This document shows positions 48,996 through 57,888 of a DNA stretch of 64,000 nt, in pieces. Both the position numbers and the translations under genes were made by a program. The notes below the pieces were generated by a model. The model saw only the letters and a list, made by a program, of their open reading frames with translations, made no database searches and was not told where the DNA came from. Position 1 is the first letter of the stretch, and each line of letters starts with the position of its first letter. Source of the DNA: UMGS1889 sp900556055 (lineage in GTDB: Bacteria; Bacillota; Clostridia; Oscillospirales; Ruminococcaceae); the NCBI GenBank assembly GCA_902463265.1, contig CABQEV010000007.1:62001-126000 (forward strand), given 5' to 3'.

Positions 48996-50372
48996 TCACT
49001 GATAAGGATATCTGAATTTTTCGACGATATAACTTCCGCTGTCCGTTTGGCGGATCACAAAATCGCCGCCGTCTGCGTAGCCTGTGAAAGTGCCGTAATC
49101 ATCACGCGTTTCCTGACGGGAATGGAATGTGACAGTCTTTCCGTCCTCGGAGATATCTTCGCCCGTGAATGTCAGCTTTCCGAGGTTTGGGTAGCATCCG
49201 CCGTCGCCCATGATGCCGTAAAGCTTTCCGTCGATGTCCTTGTACCGCATTGGTGCGGCTGCCAGCATATCATCGGCAAGCTTTTCGTCAAATATCGAGT
49301 GCATATAGCTTTTCAGTCCGTCAAGGTCGCTGAATCTCGGATCATCTATCGCAAAATACATATAAGGCACAGTGTTTCCGTCAGTGTCTGTGATATCCTC
49401 TTCAATGTAATGCTCATAGTCCGTAACGGGGAGCGTGGTCTGATACATATAATATGCAATGTCCATCGCCTTATAATAATAGTAATAGCCGAAATAAAGG
49501 ATATTGTCACGCACCGGAGGCTCAGTGTTTCTCGTAAGCGTATTCGCTGCGGGATCATATTCATATGTGTAAATGTTTATCACAGCACCGTCCGCCGTAA
49601 CATTTGCCGAAGGAACTTCCATAAGCTTTGCAGGCTCGGTGTGGAGGATATTCGACGGAGTGTATTCAAGAGATGAAGGATCGCCCGAAGCGTTGTCTGT
49701 TATTGCGATCTCTGCAAGCTTTCCGTCTGATACTGCACAGTATTTGCTGACGCTGAACGGCTTGCTTTCGTCATATTCAAGCTGCCGGAAGTCAAATTTT
49801 ATAAGCTGTGGCAGGGGAGTTGAATCAATATCGTTCGTTATGATTTCGCAGACCGATGATGCACTTTCCTGAGAGAACGGCATTGAGGCATAATAGCCAT
49901 CGGGAGCTGTTACCTCAAGCGTCTGCGATGAAAAGTTTTTGTCCTCGCAGGTTATGACGTAGGATCTTTCTATATCGCCGTAGATATTTTCATCGGAAAC
50001 TTTTTCGCCTGACTTGACAGTCACAAGGTAGTTATCCGCCGAATCGGAATATGTAAATGTGTATGACGAAAAGGGTTCAATGTCATCGGTTCCGTCAACG
50101 GCTGTGCTGTTTGAATAAAGCGTTGCGTTCTTTTCGGCTGATGCCTCTGTATCGGGGGATGCGGCGGCAAGCATAGGCACTGCATCATCAGTGGTTGTCT
50201 GAACGCCTGCTGATTTCTGCATGGGCGTTTCGGAAGCCGAAGAGCTTTCCGTCTGATCCGGATATGTTTCGGCTGCGGCAGAACCCGAACTTGTTCCGCA
50301 TGAAGCCAGCATTGAAAACGAAAGCACAGCGGCGAGCATAAATGTAACATTAGTCAAATTACGGATCTTCAT
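48996..50372 (-). CDS. Secreted lipoprotein of unknown function
   Basis: 458 residues. The signal peptide ends in the lipobox MLASC (Cys25). A Ser/Thr/Ala-rich linker follows to about residue 95, then a mostly beta domain (FSSYTFTYSDSADNYLVTVK, TLEVTAPDGYYASMPF) and a C-terminal region SDLDGLKSYMHSIFDEKLAD, RYKDIDGKLYGIMGDGGCYP. The latter resembles IseA/DL-endopeptidase-inhibitor-like domains (helix, then YK-IDGKLY), but I am not certain of that. ATG 50372 is 11 nt after AAGGAGG. It has its own promoter. Confidence 0.72.
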   Translation of the reverse strand: MKIRNLTNVTFMLAAVLSFSMLASCGTSSGSAAAETYPDQTESSSASETPMQKSAGVQTTTDDAVPMLAAASPDTEASAEKNATLYSNSTAVDGTDDIEPFSSYTFTYSDSADNYLVTVKSGEKVSDENIYGDIERSYVITCEDKNFSSQTLEVTAPDGYYASMPFSQESASSVCEIITNDIDSTPLPQLIKFDFRQLEYDESKPFSVSKYCAVSDGKLAEIAITDNASGDPSSLEYTPSNILHTEPAKLMEVPSANVTADGAVINIYTYEYDPAANTLTRNTEPPVRDNILYFGYYYYYKAMDIAYYMYQTTLPVTDYEHYIEEDITDTDGNTVPYMYFAIDDPRFSDLDGLKSYMHSIFDEKLADDMLAAAPMRYKDIDGKLYGIMGDGGCYPNLGKLTFTGEDISEDGKTVTFHSRQETRDDYGTFTGYADGGDFVIRQTDSGSYIVEKFRYPYQ

Positions 50373-50407
50373 TCGGTGAACTGCCTCCTTTCTTATTTTG
50401 CATCTAC

Positions 50408-50436
50408 ATTATACCATTTTCGTGCAGATTTTGCAA
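50408..50436 (-). promoter_or_regulatory. Promoter of lipoprotein gene
   Basis: TTGCAA (50431-50436), 17-bp spacer, TATAAT (50408-50413) on the minus strand. Between here and 50659 nothing coding is convincing. Confidence 0.8.
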
Positions 50437-50659
50437 TTACATTTTGATTACAATACAGCGACGGTTTGAAACGGCATATCGGCATGATTTACTTTATAAT
50501 AGTATAATGTACATATTTAAGCGTGATTTTATGCCCCGAAAGGCTGATTATATTACAAATCGATTACAAACATGGTCCAAAAGCGGCTTATTGTGCAATA
50601 TGCATAAAATTGCGTGTAAATGTTGATATAAATTCTCTGAATAAAATTTCTCAAACCCC

Positions 50660-50688
50660 TTGAAATAGGCGTATTTGTATGTTATAAT
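50660..50688 (+). promoter_or_regulatory. Promoter of S10-spc ribosomal protein cluster
   Basis: TTGAAA (50660-50665), 17-bp spacer, TATAAT (50683-50688); the transcript would start near 50695. Confidence 0.8.
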
Positions 50689-50694
50689 ACTTCT

Positions 50695-50990
50695 TGCGTG
50701 ACTGCGATAGATATGCGAGGAAACGGAAGGTTGCTGACGGTTTGTCAGGTAATTTCCGCGGAGTATGTCCGATTTTAAACCGGGCGGCTGTAATAACGAA
50801 CACGGTATGTGGTGTAAACTGCGGTATAGTTCCGTTAGGAATATGCTGTAAGTACGCTTGTGCTTTGTACGTCAGACCGAACCCCGGAAGATAATGCTTC
50901 TTCTTGGGTTTTCTTATTATAAAAATGACGATACACACGGTAACGTGTAACGAATTCAGAACTCGTCCCCATACAGTGAAGCTTAATAAG
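50695..50990 (+). promoter_or_regulatory. Long structured leader of S10 operon
   Basis: About 300 nt without a convincing gene. Hairpins seen: CGGAA enclosing TGAC-GGTTT-GTCA near 50724-50762; GTAC/GTAC near 50852-50870; an attenuator-like stem AACCC with GAAG (50880-50890) against CTTC with GGGTT (50897-50910) followed by TTCTT; and ACACG-GTAA-CGTGT near 50935-50950. The arrangement suggests autogenous or growth-linked control, but no known leader family was recognised. Confidence 0.5.
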
Positions 50991-51002
50991 GAGGCGATTT
51001 GA

Positions 51003-51317
51003 GTGGCAGTCAATGAAAAGCTCAGAATCAAAATTAAAGGTTACGACCACGCAGTGGTTGATGCTGCATCCGCAAAGATCGTAGAGGCAGCTAAGCGTTC
51101 CGGCGCCAGAGTTTCGGGTCCTATTCCTCTGCCTACCGACAAGGAGATCGTTACGATCCTCAGAGCGGTACACAAGTATAAGGACAGCCGTGAGCAGTTT
51201 GAGATGAGAACACATAAGAGACTTATCGATGTTATCAGACCTACTGCTAAGACAACTGAAGCACTGCAGGGTCTTGAACTTCCTGCGGGTGTTGACATCG
51301 TGATGGAAATCAAGTAA
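51003..51317 (+). CDS. rpsJ: Ribosomal protein uS10
   Basis: 104 residues of the 30S subunit head, also NusB's partner in antitermination. KLRIKIKGYDHAVVDAA and GPIPLPTDKEIVTILRAVH are conserved. GTG start, 8 nt after AAGGAGG. First gene of the cluster. Confidence 0.98.
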   Translation: MAVNEKLRIKIKGYDHAVVDAASAKIVEAAKRSGARVSGPIPLPTDKEIVTILRAVHKYKDSREQFEMRTHKRLIDVIRPTAKTTEALQGLELPAGVDIVMEIK

Positions 51318-51385
51318 GATTTCCGAAAGATGTTTACCGTAGGTCAAGTCGGGAGACCGACCAATAACCAAAGGAGGAAAAAATA

Positions 51386-52021
51386 ATGACAAAGGCAATC
51401 ATCGGCAAGAAAATCGGTATGACACAGATTTTCGATGAGGCGGGCAAGGTTATCCCCGTTACCGTCGTTGAAGCAGGTCCTTGCGTTGTTGTTCAGAAGA
51501 AAACTTCTGAGAACGATGGTTACGACGCTGTTCAGCTCGGATTCGGCGACCTCCGCGAAAAGCTTGCAAACAAGCCTGTTAAGGGTCACTTTGCAAAGGC
51601 TGACGTAGCTGTTAAGAGAACTCTGAAGGAATTCAGACTCGACAACACAGCTGAAAAGAACGTTGGCGATATCCTGAAGGCAGATACATTTGAGGTTGGC
51701 GACATCGTTGATGTATGCGGTACTTCAAAGGGTAAGGGCTTCCAGGGTACGATCAAGAGAAACAACAACTCCAGACTGAAGGAAACTCACGGTACAGGTC
51801 CTGTTCACAGACATGCAGGTTCCATGGGCGCTTGTTCTTCCCCTTCCAGAATCTATAAGGGCAAGGCACTTCCTGGTCACATGGGTGCTGAGAGAGTTAC
51901 CGTTCAGAATCTTGAGATCGTCAAGATCGACGTTGAAAACAATCTTATCGCAATCAAGGGTGCTGTTCCCGGTCCTAAGAACGGAATAGTTACAATTGTT
52001 GACTGCGTTAAGAAGGCTTAG
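51386..52021 (+). CDS. rplC: Ribosomal protein uL3
   Basis: 211 residues; an early-assembly 50S protein whose loop reaches the peptidyl transferase centre (GTGPVHRHAGSMGACSSPSR). The start IIGKKIGMTQIFDEAGKVIP is typical. ATG 51386 follows AAAGGAGG. Confidence 0.98.
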   Translation: MTKAIIGKKIGMTQIFDEAGKVIPVTVVEAGPCVVVQKKTSENDGYDAVQLGFGDLREKLANKPVKGHFAKADVAVKRTLKEFRLDNTAEKNVGDILKADTFEVGDIVDVCGTSKGKGFQGTIKRNNNSRLKETHGTGPVHRHAGSMGACSSPSRIYKGKALPGHMGAERVTVQNLEIVKIDVENNLIAIKGAVPGPKNGIVTIVDCVKKA

Positions 52022-52038
52022 TGGAAGGAGGAAGCATA

Positions 52039-52665
52039 ATGCCTAAGATTTCAGTATTAAATATGCAGGGCTCGCAGGTTTCCGAAACTGAGCTTTCTGA
52101 TGCGGTGTTCGGCATTGAGCCTAACGCAACCGCAATGCACACTATGGTAGTTAATTATCTGGCTAACCAGCGCCAGGGTACTCAGTCCACTCTCACCAGA
52201 ACAGAGGTAAGAGGCGGCGGCAGAAAGCCTTGGAGACAGAAGGGTACAGGTCATGCTCGTCAGGGCTCTATCAGAGCTCCTCAGTGGACACACGGCGGCG
52301 TTGCACTTGGTCCTAAGCCCAGAACCTACCGTTTCACTGTAAACCGCAAGCTCAAGAGACTTGCTATGAAGTCCGCTCTCTCATCCAAGGTTCTCGATAA
52401 CAACATGATCGTTATCGACTCCATCAAGACTGAGGAGTTCAAGACTAAGACTATGGTTGCTATGCTCAAGGCAATCGGCGCAGAGGGTTCAAAGGCTCTT
52501 ATCGTTATGCCTGAGGCTGATGCAAAGGTTATCAAGAGCGCAGCTAACATCCCCGGAGTTAAGACTGCTCTTGTAAACACAATCAATGTTTATGACATTC
52601 TGAACTACGATAAGTTCATCGTTAGTCAGGATGCTGTTGCTAAGATCGAGGAGGTGTACGCATAA
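52039..52665 (+). CDS. rplD: Ribosomal protein uL4
   Basis: 208 residues. The exit-tunnel loop RQGTQSTLTRTEVRGGGRKP and KGTGHARQGSIRAPQW is intact, with no macrolide-resistance type insertion noticed. ATG 52039 follows GGAAGGAGG; an ATG-less extension to 52021 is not used. L4 is the autoregulator of the S10 operon in enterics; whether this holds here is unknown. Its stop overlaps the rplW ATG. Confidence 0.98.
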   Translation: MPKISVLNMQGSQVSETELSDAVFGIEPNATAMHTMVVNYLANQRQGTQSTLTRTEVRGGGRKPWRQKGTGHARQGSIRAPQWTHGGVALGPKPRTYRFTVNRKLKRLAMKSALSSKVLDNNMIVIDSIKTEEFKTKTMVAMLKAIGAEGSKALIVMPEADAKVIKSAANIPGVKTALVNTINVYDILNYDKFIVSQDAVAKIEEVYA

Positions 52666-52958
52666 TGAAGGCTGCACAGGATATCATCTTAAAGCCCATC
52701 ATTACCGAAGCAAGTATGTCCGGTATTCAGGATATGAAGTACACTTTCAAGGTAGCTAAGGACGCTAACAAGATCGAGATCGCTAAGGCTGTTGAAGAAC
52801 TTTTCGGCGTTAAGGTTGCTAAGGTGAACACAATGAACTGCCGCGGCAGACAGAAGAGAATGGGCATGAGCGTTGGCGTTACACCCGCATGGAAGAAAGC
52901 TATCGTTACCCTTGCTGAAGGTTCCAAGACCATCGAATTCTTCGACGGTATGATGTAA
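52665..52958 (+). CDS. rplW: Ribosomal protein uL23
   Basis: 97 residues at the tunnel exit, docking site for trigger factor and SRP (KPIITEASMSGIQDMKYTFK, MNCRGRQKRMGMSVGVTPAWKK). TAATG overlap with rplD. Two tandem hairpins follow before rplB. Confidence 0.98.
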   Translation: MKAAQDIILKPIITEASMSGIQDMKYTFKVAKDANKIEIAKAVEELFGVKVAKVNTMNCRGRQKRMGMSVGVTPAWKKAIVTLAEGSKTIEFFDGMM

Positions 52959-53047
52959 TCCCAAGGGGCAGGAACATCAGGTTCCTGCGGAATGTATGGA
53001 AAATGAAAAGTTTTCCGCAAAACCACCAAAGGAGTTGAATAAGCACA

Positions 53048-53881
53048 ATGGCTATAAAGACTTATAAGCCTACTACACCGTCGAGACGTTCGATGACAGT
53101 TACCGATTACAGCGGTCTGTCCAAGGTAGCTCCCGAAAAGAGCCTGCTCGCTCCTCTTAAGAAGAATGCAGGCAGAAACAGCTACGGAAGAATCACAGTT
53201 CGTCACAGAGGCGGCGGAGTAAGAAGAAAATACAGAATCATCGATTTCAAGAGAAACAAGCTCGATATGAACGCTACTGTTCTTACTCTTGAATACGATC
53301 CTAACCGTTCCGCACACATTGCACTCGTTCAGTATGAGGATGGCGAGAAGAGATACATCATCGCTCCTCACGGACTCAAGGTAGGCGATACGATCAGAGC
53401 AGGCGCTGACGCTGATATCATCCCCGGAAATGCACTTGCACTGGCTAATATCCCTGTTGGTACTTTCATCCACAACCTTGAGCTTTACCCCGGCAAGGGC
53501 GCACAGCTCGTTCGTGCTGCCGGCAACATGGCACAGCTCATGGGTAAGGAAGATGATTATGCGCTGGTAAGACTTCCTTCCGGCGAAATGAGAAAGATTT
53601 CCGTAAACTGCATGGCTACAATCGGTCAGGTCGGCAATATCGACCACGAGAACGTTAGCCTCGGTAAGGCCGGACGTACACGTCACCTGGGTATCAGACC
53701 TACAGTTCGTGGTTCTGTCATGAACCCCTGCGATCACCCCCACGGCGGTGGTGAAGGTAAGTCACCTGTCGGACGTCCCGGACCTGTTACACCTTGGGGC
53801 AAGCCTGCTCTGGGTTATAAGACAAGAGCTAACCACAACCGTTCCGATAAGTTCATCGTAAAGCGCAGAAACGGTAAATAA
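53048..53881 (+). CDS. rplB: Ribosomal protein uL2
   Basis: 277 residues; needed for subunit joining and peptidyl transfer. IKTYKPTTPSRRSMTVTDYS opens it, and MNPCDHPHGGGEGKSPVGRP holds the conserved His near the active centre. ATG 53048 follows AAAGGAG. Confidence 0.98.
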   Translation: MAIKTYKPTTPSRRSMTVTDYSGLSKVAPEKSLLAPLKKNAGRNSYGRITVRHRGGGVRRKYRIIDFKRNKLDMNATVLTLEYDPNRSAHIALVQYEDGEKRYIIAPHGLKVGDTIRAGADADIIPGNALALANIPVGTFIHNLELYPGKGAQLVRAAGNMAQLMGKEDDYALVRLPSGEMRKISVNCMATIGQVGNIDHENVSLGKAGRTRHLGIRPTVRGSVMNPCDHPHGGGEGKSPVGRPGPVTPWGKPALGYKTRANHNRSDKFIVKRRNGK

Positions 53882-53966
53882 TTTCATTCGATTATAGAAT
53901 CTCTGAGAAGAAAAGGCTGAAAGCTTCAAGCTTTCCCTTGACTTCCCATAGGGGAGGAGGAAAACC

Positions 53967-54248
53967 ATGAGCAGAAGCATCAAGAAAGGACCATTTATCC
54001 AGGAGGCCCTTTTAAAGAGAGTTGTTGCAATGAACGAAGCCGGCGAAAAGAAGGTTCTCAAGACCTGGAGCCGTTCTTCTACAATATTCCCTGATTTCGT
54101 TGGCCACACCTTCGCTGTTCACGACGGACGCAAGCACGTTCCCGTTTATGTAACTGAGGATATGGTTGGTCATAAGCTCGGCGAATTCGCACCCACAAGA
54201 ACTTACAAGGGTCACGCGGGTTCCAAGACATCCAATAACGGTAAGTAA
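53967..54248 (+). CDS. rpsS: Ribosomal protein uS19
   Basis: 93 residues of the 30S head (RSIKKGPFIQEALLKRV, FVGHTFAVHDGRKHVPVYVT). ATG 53967 follows GGGGAGGAGG. Confidence 0.98.
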   Translation: MSRSIKKGPFIQEALLKRVVAMNEAGEKKVLKTWSRSSTIFPDFVGHTFAVHDGRKHVPVYVTEDMVGHKLGEFAPTRTYKGHAGSKTSNNGK

Positions 54249-54267
54249 AGGCAAAGGAGGAGTTTAA

Positions 54268-54603
54268 ATGGAAGCGAGAGCTCATCTTAAAAATGCTCGC
54301 ATCGCGCCCAGAAAGGTTCAGATCGTTCTCGACCTTATCAGAGGCAAGGATACTGAAACAGCTATGGCGATTTTAAAGCATACACCCAAATCTGCCTGTG
54401 AATACCTGGAGAAGCTTCTGAAATCCGCTGTCGCAAATGCAGAGAATAACTTCAATATGGATAAGGATAATCTTTATGTATCCGAGTGCTACGTTTGCCC
54501 CGGACCTATCATGAAGAGAATTATGCCCAGAGCACAGGGCAGAGCATTCCGTATCCTTAAGAGAACTTCCCACGTTACAATCGTGGTTAAGGAAAAGGAA
54601 TAA
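54268..54603 (+). CDS. rplV: Ribosomal protein uL22
   Basis: 111 residues lining the exit tunnel (ARIAPRKVQIVLDLIRGKD; hairpin tip PRAQGRAFRILKRTSHVTIV). ATG 54268 follows AAGGAGG. Confidence 0.98.
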   Translation: MEARAHLKNARIAPRKVQIVLDLIRGKDTETAMAILKHTPKSACEYLEKLLKSAVANAENNFNMDKDNLYVSECYVCPGPIMKRIMPRAQGRAFRILKRTSHVTIVVKEKE

Positions 54604-54627
54604 TATAGCTGAAAGAGGAGGTAAACT

Positions 54628-55332
54628 ATGGGCCAGAAAGTAAATCCCCACGGTCTTCGTGTGGGAGTAATCAAGGATTGGGATTCCCGCTGGTTTGCAA
54701 ACAAGGCAACTTTCGGCGATACTCTGGTTGAGGATTACAACGTTCGTAATTATATAAAGAAGAGCCTGTACGCTGCAGGCGTTGCCAGAATTGAAATCGA
54801 AAGATTTGCAGATAAGGTAAGAATTCATGTCAGCTGCGCTAAGCCCGGTATCGTGATCGGCAAGGGCGGCGAGAACATCGAAAAGCTCAGACTCGGCGTT
54901 GAGAAAATGATGGGCAAGTCCGTTGCTATCAACATCGTTGAGGTTAAGCAGCCTGATATTTGCTCACAGCTCGTTGCTGAAAGCATTGCTACTCAGCTCG
55001 AGAACAGAGTTTCATTCAGACGTGCTATGAAGCAGGCTATCGGCAGAGCTATGAGACTTGGTGCAAGAGGTATCAAGATCAGAGTCGGCGGACGTCTCGG
55101 CGGCGCTGAGATCGCCAGAGCTGAAAGCTATCACGAGGGTACAATTCCCCTGCAGACTATCAGAGCTGATATCGACTACGGTTTCGCAGAGGCTCACACA
55201 ACCTATGGCCGTCTCGGCGTTAAGGTTTGGATCTACAAGGGCGAGGTTCTGAAGGGCGAGGCTGCTCCTAAGACCACTGAAACAAGAGAAAGACGCCCCA
55301 GAAGAAACCAGCGCGAAGGAGGTAACAAGTAA
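54628..55332 (+). CDS. rpsC: Ribosomal protein uS3
   Basis: 234 residues with an RNA-binding KH domain (GIVIGKGGENIEKLRLGVEK) at the mRNA entry channel; basic C-terminal tail. ATG 54628 follows AGAGGAGG. Its stop overlaps rplP as TAATG. Confidence 0.98.
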   Translation: MGQKVNPHGLRVGVIKDWDSRWFANKATFGDTLVEDYNVRNYIKKSLYAAGVARIEIERFADKVRIHVSCAKPGIVIGKGGENIEKLRLGVEKMMGKSVAINIVEVKQPDICSQLVAESIATQLENRVSFRRAMKQAIGRAMRLGARGIKIRVGGRLGGAEIARAESYHEGTIPLQTIRADIDYGFAEAHTTYGRLGVKVWIYKGEVLKGEAAPKTTETRERRPRRNQREGGNK

Positions 55333-55754
55333 TGCTGCTGCCAAAGAGAGTCAAGTACAGAAGAGTCCAGAGAGGCAGAATGACCGGTAAGGCTTACAGA
55401 GGAAACAAGGTTTCCAACGGTGAGTTTGGCCTTCAGGCATTAGAGCCCGCTTGGATCACCTCTAATCAGATCGAAGCTGCCCGTATCGCTATGACGCGTT
55501 ACATCAAGAGAGGCGGTCAGGTTTGGATCAAGATATTCCCTGACAAGCCTGTTACTTCAAAGCCTCTTGGAACTCGAATGGGTTCCGGTAAGGGTGCTCC
55601 CGAATACTGGGTTGCTGTTGTTAAGCCCGGCAGAGTTATGTTTGAAATCAGCGGCGTTCCTGAGGAAACCGCAAGAGAGGCACTCCGTCTTGCTATGCAC
55701 AAGCTCCCCATCAAGTGCAAGTTCGTTACAAAAGAAGAAGGAGGCGAGCAGTAA
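55332..55754 (+). CDS. rplP: Ribosomal protein uL16
   Basis: 140 residues, contacts tRNA in the A site (LPKRVKYRRVQRGRMTGKAY, RMGSGKGAPEYWVAVVKPGR). TAATG overlap on both ends, with rpsC and with rpmC. Confidence 0.98.
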   Translation: MLLPKRVKYRRVQRGRMTGKAYRGNKVSNGEFGLQALEPAWITSNQIEAARIAMTRYIKRGGQVWIKIFPDKPVTSKPLGTRMGSGKGAPEYWVAVVKPGRVMFEISGVPEETAREALRLAMHKLPIKCKFVTKEEGGEQ

Positions 55755-55945
55755 TGAAAGCAGCAGAAGTTAGAGATATGACCGTCGCTGAGCTTGAGAC
55801 TAAGCGTTCCGACCTCAAGAAAGAGCTTTTTGCTCTCCGTTTCCAGCTCGCTGTCAACCAGCTTGATAATCCTGCACGCCTGAAGGCTGTTAAGAAGGAT
55901 TATGCTCGTGTGATGACTATTCTTCGTGAGAAGACAAACGCGTAA
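55754..55945 (+). CDS. rpmC: Ribosomal protein uL29
   Basis: 63 residues, two helices (EVRDMTVAELETKRSDLKKE, LFALRFQLAVNQLDNPARLK). ATG 55754 overlaps the rplP stop; AGAAGGAGG lies 9-17 nt upstream. Confidence 0.97.
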   Translation: MKAAEVRDMTVAELETKRSDLKKELFALRFQLAVNQLDNPARLKAVKKDYARVMTILREKTNA

Positions 55946-55965
55946 TTGCGGAGGAGGGTTAAGCT

Positions 55966-56223
55966 GTGGCTGAAAGAAATCTTAGAAAAACAAGAGTCGG
56001 TACTGTTGTTTCCAACAAGATGGATAAGACTATCGTTGTTGCTATCATAGACAACGTTAAGCATCCGCTCTATAAGAAGATCATCAAGAGAACCGTTAAG
56101 CTCAAGGCTCACGATGAGAACAATGTTTGCAACATCGGCGACCGTGTTGAGGTTATGGAAACTCGTCCTATCTCCAAGGATAAGAGATGGAGACTTACAA
56201 AGGTTATCGAACAGGCTAAGTAA
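55966..56223 (+). CDS. rpsQ: Ribosomal protein uS17
   Basis: 85 residues, OB fold (RKTRVGTVVSNKMDKTIVVA, DRVEVMETRPISKDKRWRL). GTG start after GGAGGAGG. A 179-bp structured gap separates it from rplN. Confidence 0.97.
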   Translation: MAERNLRKTRVGTVVSNKMDKTIVVAIIDNVKHPLYKKIIKRTVKLKAHDENNVCNIGDRVEVMETRPISKDKRWRLTKVIEQAK

Positions 56224-56402
56224 TTCACTGAATTCCTGCGCTTGCGTTTGATTACAATAAGACGTTCATGCAGAACCGCCGAAGGCTGAGGGCGCTTCCT
56301 ATTATAAAGTGCGAACAGCACGGCGGCGTGTATGGAACGGAAATTTACCAAAGCAGAAACTTCATAAAATGATGTTTCGCTAACAGGAAGGAGTAACGCG
56401 CT
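56224..56402 (+). other. Structured spacer between rpsQ and rplN
   Basis: CCGCCG (56276-56281) faces CGGCGG (56321-56326) around a GCGC/GTGC inner pair, and GAAAC with CAT (56356-56365) faces ATG with GTTTC (56369-56378). No promoter or T tract was clear; the stretch is unusually long for this part of the cluster. Confidence 0.5.
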
Positions 56403-56771
56403 GTGATACAGATGCAGACTTATTTAAAGGTCGCTGATAATACCGGTGCTAAAGAACTCATGTGCATCAGAGTTCTCGGCGGTACACGCAGAAGATATGC
56501 AAATATCGGCGATGTAGTTGTTGCTTCAGTTAAGAAAGCAACACCAGGCGGCGTTGTTAAGAAGGGCGATGTTGTTAAGGCAGTTATCGTTCGTTCAGCA
56601 AAGGGCGTTCGCCGCGAGGACGGAACTTATATCCGTTTCGACGAAAATGCCGCAGTTATCATCAAGGAAGATAAGAACCCTAAGGGTACTCGTATCTTTG
56701 GACCAGTTGCAAGAGAGCTTCGTGATAAGGACTATATGAAGATCCTGTCCCTCGCTCCTGAAGTACTTTGA
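56403..56771 (+). CDS. rplN: Ribosomal protein uL14
   Basis: 122 residues at the subunit interface (MQTYLKVADNTGAKELMCIR, RRYANIGDVVVASVKKATPG). GTG 56403 starts it, after AAGGAG at about 8 nt; an ATG three codons later has worse spacing. Confidence 0.97.
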   Translation: MIQMQTYLKVADNTGAKELMCIRVLGGTRRRYANIGDVVVASVKKATPGGVVKKGDVVKAVIVRSAKGVRREDGTYIRFDENAAVIIKEDKNPKGTRIFGPVARELRDKDYMKILSLAPEVL

Positions 56772-56788
56772 TCGGAGGTGTCGTTAAG

Positions 56789-57112
56789 ATGAATAAAATG
56801 CACGTTAAAACAGGCGACACCGTTGTGATCCTGTCCGGTAAGGATAAGGGCAAGCAGGGTAAGGTCCTTGAAGTAAGCCCTAAGGAGAACAAGGTTATCG
56901 TTGAAGGTCTTAACATCGCAACAAAGCACGTTAAGCCCAGACAGATGGGTCAGTCCGGCGGCATCGTTTCCGCAGAGGCTCCTATGTATGCATCCAAGGT
57001 TATGGCTGTTTGCCCCAAGTGCGGCAAGCCTACAAGAGTCGGCCACAAGATCGAGGCTGACGGCACAAAATCCAGAGTCTGCAAGAACGCAGACTGCGGC
57101 AAAACTTTTTAA
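56789..57112 (+). CDS. rplX: Ribosomal protein uL24 with zinc ribbon
   Basis: 107 residues. KOW motif GDTVVILSGKDKGKQGKVLE; the C-terminal CPKCGKPTRVG and CKNADCGKTF form a four-Cys zinc ribbon found in some bacterial L24. ATG 56789 is 10 nt after GGAGG; a frame extending into rplN is not used. Confidence 0.97.
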   Translation: MNKMHVKTGDTVVILSGKDKGKQGKVLEVSPKENKVIVEGLNIATKHVKPRQMGQSGGIVSAEAPMYASKVMAVCPKCGKPTRVGHKIEADGTKSRVCKNADCGKTF

Positions 57113-57130
57113 AGAAGGGAGTTTTACGAT

Positions 57131-57673
57131 ATGGCAGCAAGACTCAAAGAATATTATGTTAGCACCGTAGCTCCGGCAATGATGAAAAAGTTTGGCTACA
57201 AGAGTGTTATGCAGATCCCGAAGCTCGACAAAGTTGTTATCAACGTCGGCGCTGGTGAAGCAAAGGAAAATTCCAAGGTTATCGACGCTATCATGAACGA
57301 TTTGGCTCTTATCACCGGTCAGAAGCCTATTGTCTGCCGCGCTAAGAAGTCGGTTGCTAACTTTAAGCTCCGTGAGGGCATGCCCATCGGTGTTAAGGTT
57401 ACTCTGAGAAGCGACAAGATGTATGAATTCGTTGACAGACTCTTCAACGTTGCGTTCCCCCGTGTTCGTGACTTCAGAGGCATCAACGGCAACTCATTCG
57501 ATGGCAGAGGCAACTACTCCACAGGTATCAAGGAGCAGCTGATCTTCCCTGAGATCGAGTATGATAAGATCGACAAGGTAAGAGGTATGGATATCAACTT
57601 CATCACCACTGCCAAGACCGATGAAGAAGCTAAAGAGCTGCTTACTCTGATGGGCGCTCCGTTTGTGAAGTAA
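57131..57673 (+). CDS. rplE: Ribosomal protein uL5
   Basis: 180 residues, binds 5S rRNA (IPKLDKVVINVGAGEAKENS, GQKPIVCRAKKSVANFKLRE, RDFRGINGNSFDGRGNY). ATG 57131 follows GAAGGGAG. Confidence 0.98.
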   Translation: MAARLKEYYVSTVAPAMMKKFGYKSVMQIPKLDKVVINVGAGEAKENSKVIDAIMNDLALITGQKPIVCRAKKSVANFKLREGMPIGVKVTLRSDKMYEFVDRLFNVAFPRVRDFRGINGNSFDGRGNYSTGIKEQLIFPEIEYDKIDKVRGMDINFITTAKTDEEAKELLTLMGAPFVK

Positions 57674-57691
57674 TTAAGGAGGATTATAATA

Positions 57692-57877
57692 ATGGCTAAA
57701 ACGTCTATGAAGATGAAGCAGCAGGCAACTCCTAAGTATTCCACAAGAGCTTACAACAGATGCAAAATCTGCGGAAGACCTCATGCTTATCTGAGAAAGT
57801 TCGGCATCTGCCGTATCTGCTTCAGAGAGTTAGCTCACAAGGGTCAGATTCCCGGAGTTAAGAAAGCCAGCTGGTAA
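57692..57877 (+). CDS. rpsZ: Ribosomal protein uS14, zinc form
   Basis: 61 residues, the short zinc-binding type with CKICGRPHAYLRKFGICRIC. ATG 57692 follows AAGGAGG. A hairpin-rich gap of 130 bp follows. Confidence 0.97.
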   Translation: MAKTSMKMKQQATPKYSTRAYNRCKICGRPHAYLRKFGICRICFRELAHKGQIPGVKKASW

Positions 57878-57888
57878 ACAGAAGGCAG

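Noticed and set aside
50444..50626. 60-codon frame upstream of the S10 leader
   Set aside because: No ribosome site, starts within the divergent promoter region and has atypical codon use.
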